Positions 20,728 through 26,279 of a stretch of DNA of 26,279 nucleotides are shown piece after piece. Each line of letters begins with the position of its first letter. Within the stretch, counting starts at the first letter, position 1. A program made the position numbers and the translations under genes. The stretch comes from a virus. The notes under the pieces were generated by a model. That model saw only the letters and a program-made list of their open reading frames with translations. It made no database searches and had not been told where the DNA came from. Where the stretch lies: positions 1 to 26,279 of IMG/VR virus record IMGVR_UViG_3300020195_000152; one strand, 5' to 3'.

Positions 20728-21167
20728 TGGCCAGCATCGACGCATCGGAGTTCCTGCGCAACCTCGCCACCATCGAGCGTCGCGTGCTGGACTCCGCGCG
20801 TCTCGGGATGGCTCAGGTGGCGAAGGTCGCCTACCGGAACGCGAAGGAAACGACGCTGTTCAAGGACCGCACGGGTGAGCTCCGCGGAACGATGGATATC
20901 GTCGACCGCGGCGCGTACTCCAAGCGGCTCATATTCCGCGCAAAACACGCCAAATTCGTCAACGACGGCACTAAAAAGCACGTCATTCTGCCCAAGAATG
21001 CCCCTTTTTTGCGCTTCGTCATCGGCGGACGCGTCATCTTCGCCAAGAAGGTGAACCATCCGGGCACGGCCAAGCGGCCGGTCCTCGAGAACGCGGCGGC
21101 CGCAGGTAGCCAGGCCATGAGCGTCATCCTCCACGAGGGTGCCGAGAACGCGGTCAAGTACCCGTGA
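20727..21167 (+). CDS. HK97-gp10-like neck/tail-completion protein
   Basis: A 146-residue protein resembling HK97 gp10-type minor tail/neck proteins. It has an N-terminal helix (LRNLATIERRVLDSARLGMAQVAKVAYRNAKE), the RTGELRGTMDIVDRG turn-strand, and AKFVNDGTKKHVILPKNAPFLRF, the conserved Y/F-x-x-G-T motif. It ends in a helix HPGTAKRPVLENAAA similar to the P-x-x-x-P-A ending of the family. These bind the head-tail interface. It starts at ATG 20727 in a TGATG overlap and ends in GTGA with the next gene. Confidence 0.82.
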   Translation: MASIDASEFLRNLATIERRVLDSARLGMAQVAKVAYRNAKETTLFKDRTGELRGTMDIVDRGAYSKRLIFRAKHAKFVNDGTKKHVILPKNAPFLRFVIGGRVIFAKKVNHPGTAKRPVLENAAAAGSQAMSVILHEGAENAVKYP

Positions 21168-22174
21168 CGCTCGGCGGCTACGGCGAGTGGGGACACGGCG
21201 ACGTCGTCTTCCCGCTCGACGGCTCCGTCTCGGACTCGACACCGCTGCTCGAACTCGCCGATCCGGCGCTCGCGGCAGTGCTCGCGTTCTTGCCTGAGGT
21301 GCTGCAGCTTCAGCTCGGCGCCGCGCTGACGGCCTACGCCGCGATCGATGGGATCGTCATCTCCGACGCGGTGATCTCGTCGACGAACGCCGAGCCGGTC
21401 CCGGCCCTCTATGCCGACCGCACCCGCTTTCCTTTCTTCGCCCTCTACCGCAAAGGCGAGACCTACGCGACGCACACCGTGGCGTTCGACAAGAGCGTCT
21501 CTGAGTGGGAGTTCGCCTACGTGCTGCCGCCGCTGATGCCGCAGCCGCAAGAGCGCATCGTACCCATCCTGCATGCCGTCGCTTCGGTCATCCGCAAGGC
21601 GCTGCATGTGGGCTACCATCCGCTCTACGAGGACGGCGCAGAGGTGCTGAAGGACGCGGGGATCATGTCCTCGCGGCTCGTCTCCGTGCGCTACGAGCGC
21701 TACGAGCGCATGGCAAGCGCCGCGGGCAGCAACGCCGAGCAGTTCTTCCGCGCCGTGGTCGGCACCATCGAGGTTGTCGAGGTGGACAGGGCGGTCGTCG
21801 GTGCCTTCGAGGCGTTCACCGGCGCCAACGTCAACGTCGACCAGGAGTCGGAGGACGGCACCACCATCGCCGACGGGGTCGCGCTCGCCACCTCTCAAAA
21901 GCCGACAGTCACACTCGTCTCGCCGAACAGCGGCACCAAGGCGGGCAACACTGCCATCACCATCACCGGCACGCTGTTCGCTCCGGGTCCGACGCCGCGC
22001 GTCTTCATCGGCGGAGCCGAGTGCACTTCGGTGGTCCGCGTCAGCACGACGTCGATGACCGCTCGGACGCCGGCGCACGATGCTTACCCGACCTTCATGG
22101 CGGATGTCGTCGTGACCAACGGCGACGGGCAGAGCGGCACGCTGAGCGCTGGATACACGTTCACGACGCCGTAG
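21164..22174 (+). CDS. Tail-terminator-like protein with C-terminal IPT/TIG domain
   Basis: A 336-residue protein beginning at GTG 21164 (GTGA overlap). Residues 1-230 form a globular domain with FPFFALYRKGETY, SEWEFAYVLPPLMPQPQERIVPILHAVASVIRKAL and a DAGIMSS strand. In the Mu gene order (gp36, gp37, gp38, sheath) this is the gp37 or tail-terminator position. Residues 247-336 are an IPT/TIG immunoglobulin-like domain: TLVSPNSGTKAGNTAITITG, then an RVFIGGAECTSV strand and VVVTNGDGQSGTLSAGYTFT at the end. Such domains often bind carbohydrate or protein surfaces and are unusual on a tail terminator. Confidence 0.7.
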   Translation: MTLGGYGEWGHGDVVFPLDGSVSDSTPLLELADPALAAVLAFLPEVLQLQLGAALTAYAAIDGIVISDAVISSTNAEPVPALYADRTRFPFFALYRKGETYATHTVAFDKSVSEWEFAYVLPPLMPQPQERIVPILHAVASVIRKALHVGYHPLYEDGAEVLKDAGIMSSRLVSVRYERYERMASAAGSNAEQFFRAVVGTIEVVEVDRAVVGAFEAFTGANVNVDQESEDGTTIADGVALATSQKPTVTLVSPNSGTKAGNTAITITGTLFAPGPTPRVFIGGAECTSVVRVSTTSMTARTPAHDAYPTFMADVVVTNGDGQSGTLSAGYTFTTP

Positions 22175-22226
22175 CGCGTCCTCACTCATCGATTGCAGCG
22201 CTCTTCGGGAGCGCGACGGAGAACAC

Positions 22227-22607
22227 ATGACACCTAAGAAGCTGCGCGTTCGTGCGCGCGGGGACGCACTCGTCCAAGATCACGAGAGACTCGCCGCGGG
22301 CACCAACGCATTCATCGGTCGCACCTTCGCGCCACTCGCGCCGACCGAGGATGGCCTCAACGCTGCGCGCGAGGCTGCAGGGTTCGACGCCGACAGCATC
22401 GAGCCTGGTCAGTGGGGGTTCATCCCCACCAGCGCCGAGGTCACCGTGCCGAACCGCGCGGAATACATCAAGGCGCTGAAGGACGGCGACCTGCTCGCTG
22501 CCGACGACGCGACGGCCAAGGCCGCCGGTGTCGAAGCGACGATGCCATCGCCGCCGAACGCACTGCACGACATGAAGCCCTACGACGCGAAGGATGGTGA
22601 CCGATGA
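22227..22607 (+). CDS. DUF2635-like protein before the sheath gene (126 aa)
   Basis: The N-terminus KKLRVRARGDALVQDHERLAAG looks like a longer version of the small Mu gp38/DUF2635 proteins that precede sheath genes. The middle has QWGFIPTSAEVTVPNRAEYIKALKDGDLLAADDATAKAAG and the end is Pro/Asp-rich. GGAG (22218-22221) precedes the ATG at 5-nt spacing, and the stop is ATGA-coupled to the sheath. The synteny is strong but the family match is by eye. Confidence 0.6.
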   Translation: MTPKKLRVRARGDALVQDHERLAAGTNAFIGRTFAPLAPTEDGLNAAREAAGFDADSIEPGQWGFIPTSAEVTVPNRAEYIKALKDGDLLAADDATAKAAGVEATMPSPPNALHDMKPYDAKDGDR

Positions 22608-24139
22608 GCGCGCCTGCAATTGCCCCGGTCGGCCTGACGTCGTCCGGCCCGTTGCCCGGCATCTTCATAGAGATCAACTTCGCGCAGGGCCCGAGCAATG
22701 GCAGCGGCCTCACGCGCGCCATCCTGGCTCTCGCGAACAAGAGCGCGGCAGGTACGGCCACCGTCGACAGCGCGATCTACGGTCCGGACAGCGTGACGCC
22801 GCTGCAGACCGAGGCGCAGATGATCACCCTTGGTGGTCCTGGCTCCGAAGCTCATCGCATGTATCGCCGCATGGCCGCGATCACCGGTGGACAGAGCGGC
22901 CCGCCGGTCTACTGGCTGTTCGTCACCGAATCCGTGGGCTCCAAGGCCACCGGAACGGTCACGATCGTCAACACGGCCACGGGCGACGCCACCCATCGCC
23001 TCTGGGTGGGAGACGAGTACGTCGATACAGGCATCGTCTCCGGGGATCTGATCGGCACCATCGCCACGGCCATCGCCGCGAGCGTCAACGCCAAAACGCA
23101 CTGGCCGGTGACGGCTGCTGTGGTTGCCGGTGAAGTTACACTCACCGCAAAGCAGAACGGCCTCCGTGGCAACTGGATTCGATTCCAGGCCGCCATCATC
23201 GCACCATCGTCGATCGCCACGACCACGACGGCGACGACCGATGCTTTCCTCGCGGGCGGCACGACGGCCGACTCGAACACCACGGCACTCGCGACGATCT
23301 TGCCGCGCTGGTACTACCAGATCGTCTCGGCCGCCGACGACGGGACGCAGCTCGGCGCGCTCGCCAGCCAGATCGCTACCCAGGCGCTCGCCACCAACGG
23401 TATCCGCCAGCGTGCGGTCGCCGGATCGGTGAACACCAGCGGCGCGGAGATCACCATCGCCACGGGCGTCAACAGCCCGCTCGTCGAGGTCATCCACTCC
23501 GAGAAGAGCCCCTTCACTCCGGCGGAGCTCGCGGCGAACAACGCCATGGTCTACGCGATGGAGGAGTCCGACGAGCTCGGCTTCCGCACTAACTTCATCG
23601 GCTACGGCAACAGCTCGAAGACGCAGCCGCTATGGAAGGTGCCCGCGCCGCGGCTCGCGAGTGCGTGGCCGACGCCGGCGACGATCCGCAGCCTGCTGAA
23701 CAACGGCATCACGCCCATCGGCGTGAACACGAACGGCACGACGTACATCGTCGATCGGTTCACGACGCGCAGCCTCAACGGCTCGCAGCCCGAGACGCGC
23801 ATCCGCGAGGCGCACAAGGTCACGATCTGCCATCGCTTTGCAGACGCGCTTAGCCGGCGCATCGTGGAGGCGAGCGACGGCAAGGTCATCGGCGACGATC
23901 CGCCGAACGGTCAGTCGCCGGGGCCGAACATGTTCACGCCGCGCACGGGCAAGCAGATCGTCTACCTGACCATCGACGAGTTCGCCTCGAACTCCAAGGT
24001 GCAGCGCGCCGACGAGATCAAGGCTGGCAGCGTCATTCAGCGTGAGGCGAACCCGACAAGTCGACTCGGGATAAGGGTCCCGCTGCAGACGATCGACAAC
24101 TTCAGGCAAGCCGCGATCATCGTCGACCAGGTCGCTTAG
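22604..24139 (+). CDS. Contractile tail sheath protein (Mu gpL-like)
   Basis: The 511-residue length fits contractile sheaths of the Mu gpL group. The N-terminus has PLPGIFIEINFAQGP, the usual P-G-x-Y/F-x-E-x handshake arm. The C-terminal half contains ITPIGVNTNGTTYIVDRFTTRSLNG, a signature of sheath C-terminal domains, and ends with a long region FRQAAIIVDQVA. A large variable insertion (about residues 110-230) is Thr/Ala-rich and probably surface exposed. Sheath subunits polymerise around the tube and contract to drive it into the host. Coupled to the DUF2635-like gene by ATGA. It defines the phage as a myovirus-type. Confidence 0.92.
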   Translation: MSAPAIAPVGLTSSGPLPGIFIEINFAQGPSNGSGLTRAILALANKSAAGTATVDSAIYGPDSVTPLQTEAQMITLGGPGSEAHRMYRRMAAITGGQSGPPVYWLFVTESVGSKATGTVTIVNTATGDATHRLWVGDEYVDTGIVSGDLIGTIATAIAASVNAKTHWPVTAAVVAGEVTLTAKQNGLRGNWIRFQAAIIAPSSIATTTTATTDAFLAGGTTADSNTTALATILPRWYYQIVSAADDGTQLGALASQIATQALATNGIRQRAVAGSVNTSGAEITIATGVNSPLVEVIHSEKSPFTPAELAANNAMVYAMEESDELGFRTNFIGYGNSSKTQPLWKVPAPRLASAWPTPATIRSLLNNGITPIGVNTNGTTYIVDRFTTRSLNGSQPETRIREAHKVTICHRFADALSRRIVEASDGKVIGDDPPNGQSPGPNMFTPRTGKQIVYLTIDEFASNSKVQRADEIKAGSVIQREANPTSRLGIRVPLQTIDNFRQAAIIVDQVA

Positions 24140-24300
24140 TTCCCAGTCGCGGCGCGTTCCCCCGAACGTGCTGCAGGCCGCGCGCGGCGGCCGCAAGCGC
24201 GAAAGCGCGCCGCGCACCTAGCCACGTCCGCTCGTGATGAGCGCGACGCCTCGAACCACGACACGAGCTGGCGAATCGCCAGTGACGGGAGACGTCCGCG
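24140..24300 (+). promoter_or_regulatory. Structured gap between sheath and tube genes
   Basis: Two elements are visible. A GC hairpin has outer stem GCGCGGC/GCCGCGC (24182-24188 with 24209-24215) and inner GCGC-GAAA-GCGC (24197-24208), a GNRA tetraloop. A perfect 15-bp palindrome CTGGCGA-A-TCGCCAG lies at 24268-24282, just before the SD GGGAG (24287-24291) of the tube gene. No gene is seen. Control of the tube-to-sheath ratio or mRNA stabilisation is plausible. Confidence 0.5.
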
Positions 24301-24675
24301 ATGAGCGATAGCAAGATCTACAGCACTGGCCAGGTCACCATGGACAACAAGCTGGTCACCGAGGCCGGGAGCATCACGCTCAACAAGAACCCGAACGTCA
24401 ATCCCGTGATGACGCTCGGAAACGGCTTCGCCGGCATCAACATCGGCGCCGGCGTGTGCGAGCTCACGATCGAGACGGCCGTGCCCTCCGCTAATTTTGA
24501 AATCAATCCAGATCCGTTCATGCGGGTGGGGAAGCAGGTCGAGGTCGGCGTCGTCATCGCGAACCGTCAGACGGTGGCGAAGATGTTCATCACCGGCGCC
24601 AACTACTCGGTCGGCGTCAACCAGCCGACGTCGCTCTCGATCAGTTTCATCGGTCCGCTCGCTGACTTCGAGTGA
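24301..24675 (+). CDS. Tail tube protein (Mu gpM-like)
   Basis: A 124-residue beta-rich protein immediately after the sheath, the expected position of the tube. It contains KIYSTGQVTMDNKLVTEAGSITLN, GNGFAGINIGAGVCELTIETAVP and a C-terminal SLSISFIGPLADFE strand, matching the small single-domain tube proteins whose rings form the rigid inner tail. It has SD GGGAG 9 nt before the ATG and is coupled to the chaperone gene by a GTGATG overlap. No insertion domain is seen. Confidence 0.82.
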   Translation: MSDSKIYSTGQVTMDNKLVTEAGSITLNKNPNVNPVMTLGNGFAGINIGAGVCELTIETAVPSANFEINPDPFMRVGKQVEVGVVIANRQTVAKMFITGANYSVGVNQPTSLSISFIGPLADFE

Positions 24676-25295
24676 TGGCGGGACCGCCTGACATCGACGC
24701 GAGCGCGCTATGGGTGCAGCTGACGGCACTCCCGCGTCCTCATCGCGTCGTCGACTTCCCGAGGATGGGGCCCGATGGTGAGCCCGTGGGGCAGCTGGCA
24801 ATCTTCGTCCTCACGCAGGAAGAACAGGTTGCGGCCAACACTGAAGCCGAGAGGTTTTCGCGCAAGCTCCTGAAAGACGGCAAGCGTGGGGATCTCGGTT
24901 ACGAGGCCATCTTCAACAACGAAGGTGCTGTTCAGGTGCTCTATCGCGCATGTCGCGACGCCGACAACCTGAAGAAGCCAGCCTTTCCCACGCCGAACGC
25001 CATCCGTGAGCACCTGACGGCCGACGAGGTCGGGACGCTATTCGAGCACTACTTGACGGTGCAGCTCGAGCTCGGTCCGATCATGGCGTCGCTCTCTCAG
25101 GTGGAGCTTGACGCATGGGTCGACAAGATCGCCGAGGGCGGCGCGTATTTTTTAGATTTGCTCTCGCGAGAAATGCAGAAAGCGCTTCTGATTTCTATGG
25201 CATCGCGCCTGGCGAGCTCTGCGACTGGCAGTGGCTCGTCTGGTACGCCGCGAGACGTACCGGCGGCCACCGATGATGTGCAGGTAGAGGCGTAA
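24675..25295 (+). CDS. Tail assembly chaperone, zero-frame product
   Basis: A 206-residue cytoplasmic protein between tube and tape measure, the standard place of tail assembly chaperones (lambda gpG, P2 gpE, Mu gp41). It has a folded N-terminal part (RPHRVVDFPRMGPDGEPVGQLAIFVLTQEEQ), a mainly helical middle (TPNAIREHLTADEVGTLFEHYLTVQLEL), and, after codon 160, a low-complexity Ser/Gly-rich end. A slippery T TTT TTA at 25148-25154 lies in the right phase for -1 frameshifting, and the -1 frame after it is open. GTG 24672 is an alternative start by one codon. The product would coat the tape measure while the tube assembles. Confidence 0.8.
   Translation: MAGPPDIDASALWVQLTALPRPHRVVDFPRMGPDGEPVGQLAIFVLTQEEQVAANTEAERFSRKLLKDGKRGDLGYEAIFNNEGAVQVLYRACRDADNLKKPAFPTPNAIREHLTADEVGTLFEHYLTVQLELGPIMASLSQVELDAWVDKIAEGGAYFLDLLSREMQKALLISMASRLASSATGSGSSGTPRDVPAATDDVQVEA
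25148..25154 (+). promoter_or_regulatory. Candidate -1 programmed frameshift site (T TTT TTA)
   Basis: The canonical slippery heptamer X XXY YYZ is present with zero-frame codons TTT and TTA at 25149-25154. Phage tail chaperone genes often use such sites; P2 uses a very similar T-run slippery sequence in gene E. Sequence and phase are seen directly. Use is inferred. Confidence 0.6.
25154..25276 (+). CDS. -1 frame extension of the tail assembly chaperone
   Basis: After a slip at 25148-25154, reading continues from AGA 25154 to TGA 25274-25276, adding 40 residues and giving a total of about 200. The extension reads ASDFYGIAPGELCDWQWLVW and ends YAARRTGGHR, a Trp-rich sequence unlike the low-complexity zero-frame end. 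From about 25199, third codon positions are about 21 of 25 G/C in the -1 frame versus about two-thirds in the zero frame (hand counts). This suggests that the -1 frame carries real coding selection. It would correspond to the T-like domain that recruits the tape measure or tube. Confidence 0.55.
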   Translation, partial: RFALARNAESASDFYGIAPGELCDWQWLVWYAARRTGGHR

Positions 25296-25296
25296 C

Positions 25297-26279
25297 GTGC
25301 CCGCGCCGATTTTCATTGATTTTTTGGCGCGCGGGGTGCCAGAATTTAGCCGCGCGCTGAAGACGGTTTCGGACTCGGTGGCGAGGTATGAGTCGGGACA
25401 GACACGCGCCGGGGTTGCAGGCGCTCGCACGCGCACGACGGCGGTGGAGAAAGAGGCGCGCGACAAGATTCGCGCGATGCAGAAGGCCGACCGCGAGCAC
25501 TCCAAGGCGCTCTCACACGGCCTTCGCGAGGCCGAGAAGGCCGCACGCGCCGAGGCGCTGGCCGTCGAACGCGGTGCACGTGACCGCGTGCGCGCGATGC
25601 AGCGCGCCGATGATGCGGTCAAGCGCATTCGTGAGCAGTCCGTGCGCGAAACGGCGCGCGCGGAAGAGCAGAAAAACGCCGAATCGGCGAAGTGGGTCCG
25701 AAAGCGCGAGCGCGAGAGCGACTTTGCGCGACATCGCATAGTCAACACCATTGGCGGTGCGGCGGCATCCGGCTTCAGGTCTGGTCTCGGACGGGTGGCG
25801 CAGGCCACGCAGCAGGTCGCGGGCACGGTCCTGAGCCTCGGCGGCGGCTTCTCGGTGGCTGACAGCGTGCAACGCGCGAGCGGGCTGCGCGGCGAGGCTG
25901 CGGACCTCGCTAATAGCGGTTTCAACGCAAACGCGCCGAACGCCGCGAATCGCACCAAACGGTCGACGAATGAACTTGTCGGCGCGTCGCGCGCGGTCGG
26001 CATCAAGTACGGCATCGGCGCCGAAGACGCCATGAAGGGCCTCGGCGAGTTCACCAAGGTGACCGGCGACCTCGATACGGGCATGAAGATGCTCGACGAG
26101 ATGGCCGCGCTCGCTCGCGCGACTGGCTCGTCGCTCGCTGACGTTGCCGCCGCCGGCGCCAACGTTGCCGCCGTCCTCCCGGAGACAGCCGACAAGGGCG
26201 CGAAGACGATGGCGGTGCTACGCGGCATCGCGGGTCAGGGCAAACTCGGCGCCGTCGAGATGAGCGACCTTGCCAAGCA
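25297..26279 (+). CDS. Tail tape measure protein (3' partial)
   Basis: The frame from GTG 25297 is open to the window end (327 codons). GAGG (25287-25290) lies 6 nt before the start. Residues 1-40 read PAPIFIDFLARGVPEFSRALKTVSDSV, a typical tape-measure opening. Residues 40-150 are an Arg/Glu/Lys/Ala coiled coil (REAEKAARAEALAVERGARDR). Next come a Gly/Ala-rich hydrophobic stretch (GTVLSLGGGFSVADSVQ) and helices with EFTKVTGDLDTGMKMLDEMAAL. The family sets tail length and is ejected through the tube. It is the gene expected after the chaperone. The C-terminal domains, possibly enzymatic, are beyond the window. Confidence 0.88.
   Translation, partial: MPAPIFIDFLARGVPEFSRALKTVSDSVARYESGQTRAGVAGARTRTTAVEKEARDKIRAMQKADREHSKALSHGLREAEKAARAEALAVERGARDRVRAMQRADDAVKRIREQSVRETARAEEQKNAESAKWVRKRERESDFARHRIVNTIGGAAASGFRSGLGRVAQATQQVAGTVLSLGGGFSVADSVQRASGLRGEAADLANSGFNANAPNAANRTKRSTNELVGASRAVGIKYGIGAEDAMKGLGEFTKVTGDLDTGMKMLDEMAALARATGSSLADVAAAGANVAAVLPETADKGAKTMAVLRGIAGQGKLGAVEMSDLAK

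Noticed and set aside
20831-22228. 465-aa minus-strand open frame across neck and terminator genes
   Set aside because: It crosses two coupled + strand genes with clear families and shows no recognisable domain.
1-26279. Integrase, transposase, repressor or attachment site for lysogeny
   Set aside because: No such gene or duplicated att-like sequence was seen in the window. Mu-like morphogenesis genes alone do not prove transposition.

Overview
The window is a contiguous stretch of a GC-rich tailed-phage (or prophage) genome. Every convincing gene reads on the + strand, and most neighbours overlap by 1-4 bases (ATGA, GTGA, TGATG), so the genes look like long translationally coupled operons. 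The head and tail genes follow the order of a Mu-like contractile-tailed phage: DUF935-type portal, protease/scaffold, decoration protein, major capsid, DUF1320 protein, HK97-gp10-like neck protein, tail terminator, DUF2635-like protein, sheath, tube, assembly chaperone, tape measure. The replication genes are of the theta type instead (initiator, DnaB, bacterial-type beta clamp), so the genome is a mosaic. High GC, strong third-position GC and an IPT/TIG domain on a tail protein would suit a phage of a Myxococcota-like or other GC-rich Gram-negative host. That host guess is inference. No integrase, transposase or repressor is seen, so the lifestyle cannot be decided from this window.

Region 1-9147 is the early/replication block. 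It opens inside an intein that interrupts the P-loop of a SNF2/DEAD-like helicase. A beta-class DNA methyltransferase, DnaN clamp, lysozyme-fold protein, frameshifted HNH endonuclease, several tiny ORFs, DUF559-type nuclease, replication initiator with internal short repeats, DnaB helicase and a PD-(D/E)XK nuclease follow. A hairpin terminator candidate at 9158-9193 closes the block.

Region 9273-10482 is a probable control region: an unknown 219-aa protein, a winged-helix/coiled-coil protein, and then a 19-bp palindrome plus three direct repeats at 11-bp spacing. The last repeat contains the start codon of the putative small terminase gene.

Region 10478-26279 is the morphogenesis block: putative TerS, a truncated KilA-N ORF, TerL, a large tail-spike-like protein in an unusual place before the portal, then the head and tail genes listed above. 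Several compact coding devices are visible: a 47-aa basic gene overlapping the acidic end of the portal gene, a possible internal scaffold start inside the prohead protease gene, and a correctly phased T TTT TTA slippery heptamer in the tail assembly chaperone gene followed by an open -1 frame. The tape measure gene runs off the right end. No stretch longer than 300 bases lacks a gene.
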